Assembly (NCBI GenBank): GCA_016744655.1
Contig: JADGDY010000004.1
Location: 1-64,000 of the forward strand
From: Bacteroidales bacterium
Lineage (GTDB): Bacteria; Bacteroidota; Bacteroidia; Bacteroidales; UBA12170
DNA length: 64,000 bases
Reading direction: 5' to 3'
Below, in pieces: positions 43,130 to 52,462 of the stretch (positions within the stretch are counted from its first letter, which is position 1; each line of letters begins with the position of its first letter). Both the position numbers and the translations under genes were made by a program. The notes beneath the pieces are model-generated. The model was not told where the DNA came from. It searched no databases and was given only the letters and a program-made list of their open reading frames with translations.

Positions 43130-43798
43130 CTACCCAATCCTACTCAATTCCTCAAGTTTGTTTCTATTGGCAATAACAATCTTTTTATTATCAAGGTTTA
43201 TGATTTCTTCTCTTTCAAATTCTTTGATAAACTTAATGGTACTCTCCAAAGTAATAGATGCAAAATCAGCTATTTCCTGACGGGTGAGATATTCAAAAGC
43301 ATCCATGCTATCATTGTTATCTGAAGAAAGATAAAGTAAGGTAGTGGCCAATTTCCCTCGCATTTGTTTAAAGGATAAGCTGTTGATGATATCGAGGTAT
43401 CTATGTTCTCTATTGTAATTTCGAGAAGTCATTTCCAATAAAAACTTAGGATTATGGCGCATCACTTCACTCAAAGCTGCCTTATCAATCATACAAACCG
43501 TAGTTTCTTTTAAAGCAAGCACGGTAAATGGATAAATATTTTTATCAAAAATTGAAAATAGCGCAACAAACTCACCACTTTTCACCAACCTTAAATTAAT
43601 CCGTTTTTGACCTGAAGATTGTAAGCTGGTCTTTACCAATCCATTATTAATAAATAAAACATGGGTTGAAAGGGCTCCTTGTTTAATAATGGTCTCACCT
43701 TTTTCATAGGTTACCTGAGTTTTTCGATTGATAAACAGCTCCAATTCCGTTTCTGTTAAATCGGCAAGACAAGTATGTAAATGGATATCCTTATGCAT
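43130..43798 (-). CDS. Crp/Fnr-family transcriptional regulator
   Basis: 222 aa. An N-terminal cyclic-nucleotide-type beta-roll (YEKGETIIKQG, FINNGLVKTSL, LVKSGEFVALFSIF; about residues 30-115), a long dimer helix, and a C-terminal winged helix with LTRQEIADFASITLESTIKF (recognition helix at about 182-195). It lacks the four N-terminal cysteines of Fe-S Fnr, so it belongs to the effector-binding or apo Crp-like group common in Bacteroidota. It is divergent from the porin/membrane protein operon, its likely target. It is also the only candidate in this window for the TGTTA-N6-TAACA sites near ndh and citD. Confidence 0.88.
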   Translation of the reverse strand: MHKDIHLHTCLADLTETELELFINRKTQVTYEKGETIIKQGALSTHVLFINNGLVKTSLQSSGQKRINLRLVKSGEFVALFSIFDKNIYPFTVLALKETTVCMIDKAALSEVMRHNPKFLLEMTSRNYNREHRYLDIINSLSFKQMRGKLATTLLYLSSDNNDSMDAFEYLTRQEIADFASITLESTIKFIKEFEREEIINLDNKKIVIANRNKLEELSRIG

Positions 43799-43831
43799 GA
43801 ATTAATTTTTTGCCAAAAGTAACATATATAA

Positions 43832-43841
43832 TTGTACAATA
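43832..43841. promoter_or_regulatory. 10-bp palindrome in the crp-like/porin intergenic region
   Basis: ATTGTACAAT, perfect, 34 bp upstream of the regulator start (minus) and about 104 bp upstream of the porin start. It could be an autoregulatory site. Confidence 0.3.
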
Positions 43842-43861
43842 AAAAAGTTATAATATTTCAT

Positions 43862-43890
43862 ATAGCTGTCTGATTTATCCAAACAGCTAT
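43862..43890. promoter_or_regulatory. 8-bp inverted repeat upstream of porin operon
   Basis: ATAGCTGT and ACAGCTAT, separated by 13 bp, centred 41 bp upstream of the porin -7 element. This is a reasonable activator position for the divergently encoded Crp/Fnr protein, although the spacer is longer than the classic N6. Confidence 0.4.
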
Positions 43891-43916
43891 TGTTTACAGC
43901 ATATTCAGAGCATCTA

Positions 43917-43924
43917 TACTTTTG
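43917..43924 (+). promoter_or_regulatory. Promoter -7 element of porin operon
   Basis: TACTTTTG matches TAnnTTTG, 21 bp before the ATG at 43945. Confidence 0.5.
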
Positions 43925-43944
43925 CAATCAAAATAAAAAGACAG

Positions 43945-45378
43945 ATGAACTGGAAAAAATATTTACTAATTACTGCAATATTGGTATTGGCATCATTAGC
44001 TGCAAAAGCCCAATTTATTATTGATGGAGAATTGAGGTCACGAGGGATTGTGGACCATGGTTATTTTGACCCTGTACTAAATATTACAGACGCATCCTTT
44101 TACTTCGACCAACGAACTCGCCTGAATTTCAAGTATAAAACCGAAAAATATACCGCATATATTTCATTTCAAGATGCTCGAATGTGGGGAGGTGATGACC
44201 AATCAAGTCCAGCAGGAAATTGGGGAAACTCAGCTTCATTAGGTTTGCATCAAGCATGGGTTAATTTGTTGTTTAGCCCAAATTCAAACCTTAAGGTAGG
44301 TCGTCAGATTTGGAATTATGATAATATGAGATTGTTGAGCCACCGCAACTGGCTAACATCTGGATTGAGCTACGATGGTGTCCTCTATCAATACAAAAGG
44401 AACTCTTGGAGCGTTGACCTGGGATTATCCTATAATAATAATGGAACGCCGCAAGGACTTCTAGATAATTCGGAATGGCAACCAGAGAAATTAAAATCAG
44501 TGAATTTTCTAAGAATCAATAAAAAAATATCAAAAGCCAGCAGCTTGAGTTATATTTCTATGTTAACTCTGAGAACCGATACCTCGAACAATGCCAATCT
44601 TGCTACAGCCACCCATGGATTGGTTTTCAATTACAATAAAGGCAAAGCAGCAAAAGGAGGATTTTTAGGAACATTCGAAGCTTATTATCAGCACGGAACC
44701 GATACTAAATCGGGAACTAATGGAATTTATAAAGGCATTTCATCTTGGATGATGATAGCCGAAGCAGGTTATAGAACATCCGATAAAAAATTACAAGTCC
44801 TTGTTGGAGCTGAACTAATATCGGGACACGACTATAAAAATACAGATGCTGACTATCAAAACACTCGTCATTCATTTGACTTGATGTATTCTGGTCGATT
44901 TATGTATTATGGTGGTAATATGAACCATTTTATTGTACAGGATAGCTATTTGCGCGGTACAAAAGGAGGAGGTTATTTCGACCCATATGTGAAGCTTAAA
45001 TATGCCTTTAACAAAAAGAATATTTTCGAAGTTAGTGCCTATTTCCCACAATTGGTAACCGATGTGAGAGCACATACTAGCATTGACCCTGTAACAAACA
45101 AACCCAAAGGTGCCGAAGTAGATGAAGCAGGAAATCCTGTTTATTGGAATGGTAGTTTAGGTCAGTATGTAGACGTGGTGTATACTTATAAATATAGCAA
45201 AGAAATTATTTTTAAAACAGGTGTGAGTTATGGGAATATATCCGATATCAAAAACCAAATGGTTTATGGATACGCCGATGCATCTACAAAACAATTATAT
45301 GACGCTGGCGATAATTACTTTGGCTGGGTATTGTTAATTGTGAAACCCAACTTTTATTCATCGAAAAAAAATAAATAA
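43945..45378 (+). CDS. Alginate-export-type outer-membrane porin
   Basis: 477 aa. A signal peptide (to about residue 22, AAKAQ) is followed by a beta barrel of many amphipathic strands throughout, with the alginate-export family features FDQRTRLNFKYKTEKY, QDARMWGG, LHQAWVNLLF, KVGRQIWNYDNMRLL and the closing strand GDNYFGWVLLIVKPNFY. Family members are 16-18-strand porins for polysaccharides or small solutes; the solute here is unknown. The downstream membrane protein gene starts 6 bp after it, so the two form an operon, divergent from a Crp/Fnr regulator. Confidence 0.82.
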   Translation: MNWKKYLLITAILVLASLAAKAQFIIDGELRSRGIVDHGYFDPVLNITDASFYFDQRTRLNFKYKTEKYTAYISFQDARMWGGDDQSSPAGNWGNSASLGLHQAWVNLLFSPNSNLKVGRQIWNYDNMRLLSHRNWLTSGLSYDGVLYQYKRNSWSVDLGLSYNNNGTPQGLLDNSEWQPEKLKSVNFLRINKKISKASSLSYISMLTLRTDTSNNANLATATHGLVFNYNKGKAAKGGFLGTFEAYYQHGTDTKSGTNGIYKGISSWMMIAEAGYRTSDKKLQVLVGAELISGHDYKNTDADYQNTRHSFDLMYSGRFMYYGGNMNHFIVQDSYLRGTKGGGYFDPYVKLKYAFNKKNIFEVSAYFPQLVTDVRAHTSIDPVTNKPKGAEVDEAGNPVYWNGSLGQYVDVVYTYKYSKEIIFKTGVSYGNISDIKNQMVYGYADASTKQLYDAGDNYFGWVLLIVKPNFYSSKKNK

Positions 45379-45383
45379 TATAT

Positions 45384-46514
45384 ATGAAAAATTTTAACCC
45401 TTTATCGTTTTTAGCTTCGGTGGGAGCCGGAGGAATTGCCGTTGGGCCATTCGTTTTCTTCCAATACCTCATTCCTCATGGAAAAGGTTTAATAAGTATG
45501 CCGCAAGTGTTAGACCATGGTGCCGAAACAGGAAATACAGCCTTTTACTTCTTGATGATGGCAGTGATGGTCATATTTGGAGCATTACATTTTGCTTTAA
45601 CATTTAGTCTTTTGTATAAACTGTTTTCTTACAGCAAGACTCCAGATTATAAATCCTATATCTCAGACCCTCAAAGAAACACCAGTATTTTAGCTGTTTT
45701 CACAAGTATTGGAATGACCTTTAATGTTTTTATTGCCGTTGTAAGATTTTTTGTTCCTAGCATGCAACAAAACTTTCAAGATTTAATGCTCCCCGCTTTA
45801 ATTGGTTGGGCTATTTTATGGGTGCTTTTGATGAGCGTAGAAATAAAAGTGCTGAGAAGTGCATTTGAAAAAAGCTTTGACTTAAACAAATTGAGCTTTG
45901 GATGGTTAATGCATCCATTTGCTTTGGGAATGGTAACAGTTGCAGGAACAGGGATTGCTGCAATGGCAAAAGACCCAAACATTGCTCATACAGCAGCATT
46001 TATGACAGCTACTTCTGGTTCAATGGGATTCTTTCTACTTTTTGTAAAACTATTCTCTATTTTCCAGAGTCATTTTTCTTCCAATGGAATGCCCGAGCGT
46101 CAGTTTCTACCTAGTTTCTTAATCGTGATTCCTATTACCACGCTTTATGCCATTTCATTTTTCAGATTAGGTCATTATTTGGAGCATCAATTTGGATATC
46201 ATTTCGATGCTTATTTCAAACTAATTACCTTAATTCCATTTGCATTTCAGACTTGGTATTTTGCTTTTGGTATCAGTATGTTGAGAAACTATTTTAGGAA
46301 AGATTTCTTCAGAAAAGAATACTATGTAACACTTTGGGCTTTTATTTGTCCGTTTGTAGCTTATGCTGTATTGGGAAGTTTTGTATACAATCTATTCCTA
46401 CAAACTCCGGTTCTTAAAGGTGTGATATTATTGTCGTTATTTGTGGGAATCATCTTCTATGCCATAGTAGCAATAAGATATTTTAAATACGGAAAACCTC
46501 AAGTTACTAAATAG
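45384..46514 (+). CDS. Ten-helix integral membrane protein (TsoY-like)
   Basis: 376 aa with about ten membrane helices. The N-terminus (NPLSFLASVGAGGIAVGPF, then IPHGKG) and the helix HPFALGMVTVAGTGIAAMAK recall the TsoY-type membrane protein family, whose function is not established; the general layout also recalls the SLAC1/TDT transporters. I am moderately sure of the first resemblance only. It is cotranscribed with the alginate-export-type porin, suggesting a solute passes the porin and then this protein. A strong terminator follows. Confidence 0.6.
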   Translation: MKNFNPLSFLASVGAGGIAVGPFVFFQYLIPHGKGLISMPQVLDHGAETGNTAFYFLMMAVMVIFGALHFALTFSLLYKLFSYSKTPDYKSYISDPQRNTSILAVFTSIGMTFNVFIAVVRFFVPSMQQNFQDLMLPALIGWAILWVLLMSVEIKVLRSAFEKSFDLNKLSFGWLMHPFALGMVTVAGTGIAAMAKDPNIAHTAAFMTATSGSMGFFLLFVKLFSIFQSHFSSNGMPERQFLPSFLIVIPITTLYAISFFRLGHYLEHQFGYHFDAYFKLITLIPFAFQTWYFAFGISMLRNYFRKDFFRKEYYVTLWAFICPFVAYAVLGSFVYNLFLQTPVLKGVILLSLFVGIIFYAIVAIRYFKYGKPQVTK

Positions 46515-46541
46515 TCTAAATCCACTAAAAAGACGTATCAA

Positions 46542-46589
46542 TTCCAGTTGTTCAGAGATTTAATTCTGTGAGTAGCTGGAGTTTTTTTT
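46542..46589 (+). terminator. Rho-independent terminator of the porin operon
   Basis: ATTCCAG (46541-46547) pairs with CTGGAGT near 46576-46582 as the base of a long imperfect stem, followed by eight T residues (46582-46589). The rest of the 377-bp gap to 46891 shows no gene. Confidence 0.75.
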
Positions 46590-46891
46590 GTCTCCAATTT
46601 AATGGAAGTTGAAAGCTCCATCTTTCAATATTCACTTATAATTGGGATTTTAAAGACGGATTACGACTGAAATTAGATTTTTAATACGTAATTTTACTAG
46701 AAGTCTTCATTTAAAATACCAAACCATAATCGTTTCGTATCTGCAATTTCCTAGAATCATCAGTTTCTCATCAACTCGATAATTGAAAGAATCATTTGAG
46801 GTATGAGATTTGTCACTTCGTAAGCTTTAGGCTATTAGACTACTAAGCAGCTGAAAGGAAATTTATATATTCGTGGCATCAAAATAATACT

Positions 46892-48022
46892 ATGTCTAAT
46901 CATCTAGGATATACATCAAGAGCCCGAAGAATAGCATATAATTTCCCTAAGTTTAGCTATCTAAGTATTCAGATAAATTTCTGGATACTCGCCTATTTTT
47001 TGTTTACATCCATCACTTATCTGAATATCCTTTATCTAAATGAGTTCATCGAAATTGATATTCCACTTACTTATCCAATGGTCATCATTGATACCATATT
47101 TCTGGGTTTATTTGTAGGTTTAACAACAGGGATTCTTGATATTTATATGGATAAAATAGGAGTCAGAAAATTATCCTTTGGTTTAATTATGCTGATAAGA
47201 ATAGTTGAATATCCGATTATCTTGCTTTTTATTATAGGTATGATAAAACTTTCCTTGGCTACTGTTGGTGATACTTTTTTTAATGGTATTTATTCTGAGT
47301 TAATGGATAGCTCTTTGGTTTGGCGATATTTGTATGGCTCCATGTTAATATTCACGGCATTTATGGCTGCCATTCTAGCTTTAATAAACGAAATGAATAA
47401 TAAATTTGGCCCTGGAATTCTTATTCCTATGATGATGGGGAAATATAAAAGACCGAAAGAACAAAAACGATTTTTTATGTTTGTTGACCTAAAGTCATCT
47501 TCAGAACATGCTGAAAACTTAGGACATGTTAATTATAGTTCAATGATTCAGGATTGCTTTTTAGACCTCAATAAAGTCTTAGGGAAAAACAATGCCGAAA
47601 TCTATCAATATGTGGGCGATGAAGCTGTGGTTACTTGGCCAGCCGAAGAAGGAATTAAAAAAATGTACTGTATTTCATTATACTACGGCTTCAAAGCACG
47701 TTTGGAAACTAGAAGAGAATATTATACAAAGAAATATGGTTTTGTTCCTCATTTTAAAGCTGGTTTGCATTTAGGCATTGTGACTGCAGTTGAAGTAGGA
47801 GATATAAAAAGAGAAATAGCCTACCATGGAGATACCATTAATACTGCAGCAAGAATACAAGGGGTATGCAATCAATATGATAAAGAATTACTTATCTCTA
47901 GGTCTGTTTCTGATGTCCTTCCCGATAATCTTGAATCATATCAGTTAGAACCACTGGGTCATGTTTCCTTAAAAGGAAAGCATAAAACGGTTGAGCTTTT
48001 TAGTGTGGAAAAAACACATTAA
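46892..48022 (+). CDS. Membrane-bound class III nucleotidyl cyclase (paralogue)
   Basis: 376 aa. Four membrane helices (about 27-48, 60-83, 97-121, 146-167) precede a class III cyclase domain with metal-binding Asp199 in FMFVDLKSSS and Asp243 in YQYVGDEAVVTW, AYHGDTINTAARI giving the Asn/Arg pair, and SLKGKHKTVELF at the end. The residue three before the GD is Gln239 rather than the usual Lys, as in the 37740-38855 paralogue. It probably makes a cyclic nucleotide at the inner membrane, and a Crp-type effector is encoded 3 kb away. Confidence 0.82.
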   Translation: MSNHLGYTSRARRIAYNFPKFSYLSIQINFWILAYFLFTSITYLNILYLNEFIEIDIPLTYPMVIIDTIFLGLFVGLTTGILDIYMDKIGVRKLSFGLIMLIRIVEYPIILLFIIGMIKLSLATVGDTFFNGIYSELMDSSLVWRYLYGSMLIFTAFMAAILALINEMNNKFGPGILIPMMMGKYKRPKEQKRFFMFVDLKSSSEHAENLGHVNYSSMIQDCFLDLNKVLGKNNAEIYQYVGDEAVVTWPAEEGIKKMYCISLYYGFKARLETRREYYTKKYGFVPHFKAGLHLGIVTAVEVGDIKREIAYHGDTINTAARIQGVCNQYDKELLISRSVSDVLPDNLESYQLEPLGHVSLKGKHKTVELFSVEKTH

Positions 48023-48074
48023 TCGCCTACTTACAATAGGTTAGCTGTTTGTAAAAAAGAGTTTCTTTTTAACC

Positions 48075-48164
48075 ATGATATCAAGCTTTGGAATTGCTCA
48101 AAACAAGTATAGTACAGAGGTGGTAGATAAGGAATTAACCATGGATATTCTATTTGAAGAATAA
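48075..48164 (+). pseudogene. Fragment resembling the C-terminal tail of an AAA-type ATPase
   Basis: A 29-codon frame reads MISSFGIAQNKYSTEVVD then KELTMDILFEE and a stop. This resembles the end of Bacteroidota AAA-family ATP-binding proteins of the DUF4143-like group (TFGL-x-N-x-YS ... T-x-DDLFE). Nothing upstream extends it, so it is taken as a remnant. I recognise the tail only by its pattern. Confidence 0.3.
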
Positions 48165-48245
48165 GTTATATATAGCCAAAGCTATCATATTTTTACACCT
48201 TTGGCTACTTATAGAAAATACATGGACAAATAATAGAGCAAATTA

Positions 48246-48968
48246 ATGAGATACGCAGGAATAGATTTAGCTTGGAAAGGAGAAACCAATCCATCGGCCA
48301 TTGCTGTGGGGAGTTTAGAACACAAAACATTGATATTAGAGGAGGTAGCGCCTTCTATCATTGGCTTAAATCCTATCATAGAGTTTCTTCGAGGGCAAAA
48401 AGACTTACAAGGTATTTCAGTTGATGCATCCTTAATTATTCCAAACGAAACCGGGTTTAGACAGAGTGAAACAGAATTAAACAAAGTCTATCGCAGCAAA
48501 TGGGCTGGCTGTTATCCTACCAATCAAAACTTATATCCTGATGCATTTAGCGTTAAGCTTTCCAAAAGATTAGAAGAGGAGGGTTTTAAGTTTGGAACAG
48601 AGCCTAAATGGCAAATGGAGTGTTATCCTCATGCATCTCTCATCGAAATTTTTGGTTTAACGAGAAGGTTGGCCTACAAGAAAGGAAAAGTAAACGAGAA
48701 AATCGAGGGCCAGAAAGAATTAGCAAGATTGCTATTGAGCCTTGAAACTAAAGCACAATTAAAACTCGAAATACCCGAGAAACTCTACCACTTTTTTAAG
48801 CCTAAATACATAGAACAATTAAGAGGCCAAGCATTAAAATCCAACGAAGACATCCTCGATTCAGTCGTCTGTTTATATACAACAGCTCTATTTGCCAAGC
48901 ATCATCCAGGAAGTTTTTATGGCGATTTAGAGGAGGGTTTTGTTTGGGTTCCTGAGTTTGGGAAATGA
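48246..48968 (+). CDS. DUF429-family protein (predicted RNase H-like fold)
   Basis: 240 aa. It begins MRYAGIDLAWKGETNPSAIA, the DUF429 N-terminal strand with an invariant Asp, then GISVDASLIIPNETGFRQSE and ECYPHASLIEIFGL, both family hallmarks, and a late SNEDILDSVVCLYTT with acidic residues. The family is thought to be a nuclease or ATPase of RNase H-like fold; its role is not established. It is a single gene. Confidence 0.82.
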   Translation: MRYAGIDLAWKGETNPSAIAVGSLEHKTLILEEVAPSIIGLNPIIEFLRGQKDLQGISVDASLIIPNETGFRQSETELNKVYRSKWAGCYPTNQNLYPDAFSVKLSKRLEEEGFKFGTEPKWQMECYPHASLIEIFGLTRRLAYKKGKVNEKIEGQKELARLLLSLETKAQLKLEIPEKLYHFFKPKYIEQLRGQALKSNEDILDSVVCLYTTALFAKHHPGSFYGDLEEGFVWVPEFGK

Positions 48969-49042
48969 CAAGCGGAATATTAAATGAAAGACCAATAAAT
49001 TTGATGAAATCAATCCAAAGGCAGGGCAAACACATCTTAATT

Positions 49043-49116
49043 CTATGTGTTCCTTCGTGGTACAGCTATTCCACGAAGCTTCATAACTTTTCACGTAATT
49101 GTCGGGATAAGTTATG
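49043..49116. repeat. Dispersed hairpin repeat, family B copy 2
   Basis: CTTCGTGG (49053-49060) pairs with CCACGAAG (49071-49078) around the same TACAGCTATT loop as at 41618-41627, with outer pairing TGTG/CATA. Immediately after, CATAACTT (49082-49089) pairs with AAGTTATG (49109-49116). It lies in the 308-bp gap between two convergent genes and may act as a bidirectional terminator; no gene is present. Confidence 0.6.
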
Positions 49117-49276
49117 AAAATCATTTCTTTTGAAGAGTAAGAGAAGCGAATTATATCAATCAATATGGTTTTTAAATAGTATTATTCCTAACAATATCTA
49201 TTTCTTTTTCTCCGAATTCAGATCTTGCCTTAGCTCAAAGGGTTGTGTTATAGGCTTATATATGCACCTTTAAACC

Positions 49277-51058
49277 CTAGTGCCAACCCAATTTAAACAA
49301 TTCTTCTTGGTCTACAATTTTCCCCACTGGATAAACATCTTTTTTAGGATCCATATAGGGCGTTTTGGCGTAGAACCACATGCATTGCATCCAATGATTT
49401 TTGGATAGTTCTGGATTTTCTTCTTTCCATGCCTTAAATTCGTCTAATAGAGGAGGGTTTTTAGCAATCATTTCCCTTGCCATTTTTTCCATCACATAGG
49501 TTTCTACATATTCTTTTCTTTCCATAGAGGAATTAAAGAAGCCCCAAGAAACCAATGAATTATCGGCCTTGGGTTCCAGTAGATGAACGAGTACTTTGAG
49601 CGCTCTTTGTCTAACCGGAACAATCATAGCTCCGGCTTCAAAATGTTGTGTGGCTGTAACATCATCCATATCGAAAGAGCGGAGGTTTTGGTGGCTCTCA
49701 AATGAAGAATTTCCCCATTTCTGATTACTAAACTTATAGGTTTCTATTTCCACGTCCATGGCTTCTTTACTGAGAGTGTATTCTATGCTATGGCTTTTAA
49801 TAATTTCTTGTACCTCTTCATACTCCACCGGAATAATATAAGCCAAGGGTAGCTCCACCTTCTCTTTTGACTTTGGCTTCTCGAATAACATCAAATTAAA
49901 TACAACAGGGTCCTGTGAATATTGAAACCAATCGCCTCCCGTTAAATCACTCTTCACCACATCGTATTCCATTCCCAAAAAATCAACATAAGCCGTATCG
50001 CTATAATCCACATCATATTTTACGGTCAACTCTTTAATTCCCTTTTTATGGGATTTCATCATGACATCGGCATTTAGGTTTAAGGTCTTCAGTTTTTTAT
50101 GATGCTGGTTCATGGTTTCTAAAGTCGAAATAATCATTTCTTTGGTGGCATAAACTCTAGGTTTATAGGGTTTGAGCATATGGGTTTCAATGAGCAGCCC
50201 AATTCTGTTTTGCAAAGCAGTATATCCTTGAGAAATCATAGGCGTACCCACACTTCTCACCAAGCCACTTCGGGGATCGTGCCAGTTCATAAAGGTGACA
50301 TAAGGAAAAATAGGGGAATCTTTTTGTTTCATAGATTCCACTAAATAGGGATTATAAACCTCGTTGGTAAATTCAGTTAAGCCCGCGTCCATATTGCCAA
50401 AGGTTTCCAAAGCGTAGGTGGCCACATATTGATAATCGGCGCCGTCAGTCGTGTGACAATCGATAAACAAGTCAGGAAGGTATTCATTAAAAACCATCAG
50501 CCAAGCTTTCATCTCTGGGCTATCCGCCTTCATATAATCGCGATTTAGGTTTAAGTTCAAGCTATTGGCTCTCCAGCCCATTTCTGTTGGTCCATTCTGA
50601 TTGATTCTGTTATAAGGGCTCATTCTCTCCAAGCCATCCACATTAAAAGTGGGAATAAAAAGAATACTTACCTTGTCTAATAAATCCAGGTATTTGCCAT
50701 GAATAATCATATCTCTAAGCAATAGAAAGGTGGCATCGGTTCCATCAGGTTCACCAGCATGAATCCCTGCTTGAATAAAGAGAATCAATCGCCCGGCATC
50801 CTTAATATCCGAAGCGCTTGTTAAGCCTTCTTTGTCGATAATTAATAGTGGAATGGCTCGGTTTTGCGGACTATTTCCCATTTCCTGATAGTGTATCATT
50901 TCGCTTTCATTGGCCAAGGCTTTTGAGAAAGTAATGCACTCTTCATAGGTCACCGTTTCTAAATAATCTGATTTCTCAAATTTAGTCTGCCAATCAGCAT
51001 TTTGAGCATATAAGGGAAGCTGAAATATAACAATAGAGATAAAGATTAATATTCTCAT
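49277..51058 (-). CDS. Secreted M14-family zinc carboxypeptidase
   Basis: 593 aa from the ATG at 51058; an upstream ATG at 51109 precedes the promoter element and is rejected. A signal peptide (to LPLYAQ, about residue 19) is followed by an M14 peptidase domain: QAGIHAGEPDG (zinc His and Glu), NVDGLERMSP, NLNLNRDYMKADSPE, FIDCHTTDG (third zinc ligand His) and GLLIETHML with the catalytic Glu. The C-terminal 300 residues are less conserved. It cleaves C-terminal residues of peptides or peptide-like substrates in the periplasm or outside. There is no T9SS domain. Confidence 0.88.
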   Translation of the reverse strand: MRILIFISIVIFQLPLYAQNADWQTKFEKSDYLETVTYEECITFSKALANESEMIHYQEMGNSPQNRAIPLLIIDKEGLTSASDIKDAGRLILFIQAGIHAGEPDGTDATFLLLRDMIIHGKYLDLLDKVSILFIPTFNVDGLERMSPYNRINQNGPTEMGWRANSLNLNLNRDYMKADSPEMKAWLMVFNEYLPDLFIDCHTTDGADYQYVATYALETFGNMDAGLTEFTNEVYNPYLVESMKQKDSPIFPYVTFMNWHDPRSGLVRSVGTPMISQGYTALQNRIGLLIETHMLKPYKPRVYATKEMIISTLETMNQHHKKLKTLNLNADVMMKSHKKGIKELTVKYDVDYSDTAYVDFLGMEYDVVKSDLTGGDWFQYSQDPVVFNLMLFEKPKSKEKVELPLAYIIPVEYEEVQEIIKSHSIEYTLSKEAMDVEIETYKFSNQKWGNSSFESHQNLRSFDMDDVTATQHFEAGAMIVPVRQRALKVLVHLLEPKADNSLVSWGFFNSSMERKEYVETYVMEKMAREMIAKNPPLLDEFKAWKEENPELSKNHWMQCMWFYAKTPYMDPKKDVYPVGKIVDQEELFKLGWH

Positions 51059-51070
51059 GGTTTTTATTTT

Positions 51071-51078
51071 CAAAGGTA
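51071..51078 (-). promoter_or_regulatory. Promoter -7 element for M14 carboxypeptidase
   Basis: The minus strand reads TACCTTTG (TAnnTTTG), 13 bp upstream of the ATG at 51058. It decides the start of this gene. Confidence 0.5.
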
Positions 51079-51097
51079 TAAAGTTTTTAGAATTTCG

Positions 51098-51105
51098 TAG
51101 TTTTG
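51098..51105 (+). promoter_or_regulatory. Promoter -7 element for the secreted EEP protein
   Basis: TAGTTTTG (TAnnTTTG), 48 bp before the ATG at 51153, back to back with the minus-strand promoter at 51071-51078. Confidence 0.45.
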
Positions 51106-51152
51106 CCATGCAATTTAGAATAGCAGAATATTCTACACATTAAACCTATTAC

Positions 51153-52433
51153 ATGAGAATAATTTACACCCTAAGCTTTTTACTTTTATTTGGAAGTTTA
51201 TCGGCTCAAGATACACTACAGGTGATGCAGTATAATTTAATGCATTATGGGAACTTTTTTGGCGATTGCACCAGCAGCACCAATAATGTGAACACCAAGA
51301 ATGGCCACTTAAGCACCATTATCGATTATGTGAAACCCGATATTTTCACCGTAAACGAGCTTTCTGAAAACACCTCTTATCATCAAATGATTTTAGATCA
51401 GGCTCTAAATGTTGATGGAGTAACTCATTACCGCAAAGCTGTTTCTTTTAATGCTGCAGATAGCTATATTGTGAATATGCTGTATTTCAATAAAAATAAG
51501 CTGGCTTTATATTCGCAAGATGTGGTTTATTCCGCCATTCGTGATATTGATGTGTATACGCTTTATTATAAAGCTGCTGATTTAAGTGTGAATCATGATA
51601 CTGCTTTTATCACCTGTTTTGTGGCCCATTTAAAGGCTGGAAACTCCAATAGCGACGCCACTAAAAGAGCTGGAATGGTAGCCACAGCTATGACCTATAT
51701 CAGAACCCATGATTTGCCAGGAAATATGCTTTTTATGGGCGATCTAAATCTTTATACCAGTAGCGAGCAAGCCTATACCAACCTTACTTATACTTATAGT
51801 GGCATTAGATATTTCTACGATCCTATTGATCGAGAAGGCGATTGGAATAATAATTACAGCTTTAAAGATATTCATACCCAAAGTACACATGCCAATAATA
51901 CCGCCTGTTTTAGCTATGGGGGTATGGATGATCGTTTCGATATCATTATGTCTACAGAAGCCTTACTAAATGGAACTGAGAAAATGAAATTACTAGTTGA
52001 TTCCTATGATGCTCTTGGTAATGATGGAGAACATTTTAATAAAAGCATTAACGATTCTCCTACCAATACTTCTGCTCCTAGTAATGTGATAAATGCACTT
52101 TATGGTATGTCGGACCATTTGCCAGTTTTAGTAAAAATAGAAGTGGATGCTACTGTTGGTTTATCAGAGCAAAGTTCTACAGTGAATTCCATTAAACTTT
52201 ATCACAGCAATAACCAAGATTTACAATATACTATTGGTTTAGAAAGGGCTCAAAAACTGAATATCCATATTTACGATATCTTCGGAAGACTAAAAATGAC
52301 TACAACAAACTCCTCTCAAGAATCTTTACTATCTGGAACTATTGATATTGGTGCGTTAAGCCAAGGTTTTTATCTATTTGTGGTGATAGATGACAATGGA
52401 AGAAAAACCACCACCAAGTTCCTGAAAAAATAA
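51153..52433 (+). CDS. Secreted endonuclease/exonuclease/phosphatase-fold protein, T9SS
   Basis: 426 aa. A signal peptide (to about residue 18, GSLSAQ) is followed by an EEP domain (DNase I-like): QVMQYNLMHYG, DIFTVNELSE with the metal-binding Glu, LFMGDLNLYTS (Asp/Asn pair) and GMSDHLPVLVKIEV (Asp/His at the end). The C-terminal 85 residues end in DIFGRLK ... GFYLFVVIDDNG ... KFLKK, a T9SS sorting domain without a clear PNP start. An extracellular DNase or phosphodiesterase role is likely. It is followed 29 bp later by sixA. Confidence 0.85.
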   Translation: MRIIYTLSFLLLFGSLSAQDTLQVMQYNLMHYGNFFGDCTSSTNNVNTKNGHLSTIIDYVKPDIFTVNELSENTSYHQMILDQALNVDGVTHYRKAVSFNAADSYIVNMLYFNKNKLALYSQDVVYSAIRDIDVYTLYYKAADLSVNHDTAFITCFVAHLKAGNSNSDATKRAGMVATAMTYIRTHDLPGNMLFMGDLNLYTSSEQAYTNLTYTYSGIRYFYDPIDREGDWNNNYSFKDIHTQSTHANNTACFSYGGMDDRFDIIMSTEALLNGTEKMKLLVDSYDALGNDGEHFNKSINDSPTNTSAPSNVINALYGMSDHLPVLVKIEVDATVGLSEQSSTVNSIKLYHSNNQDLQYTIGLERAQKLNIHIYDIFGRLKMTTTNSSQESLLSGTIDIGALSQGFYLFVVIDDNGRKTTTKFLKK

Positions 52434-52462
52434 GTATATTTATACCTTATAAGAAAAAGCTG

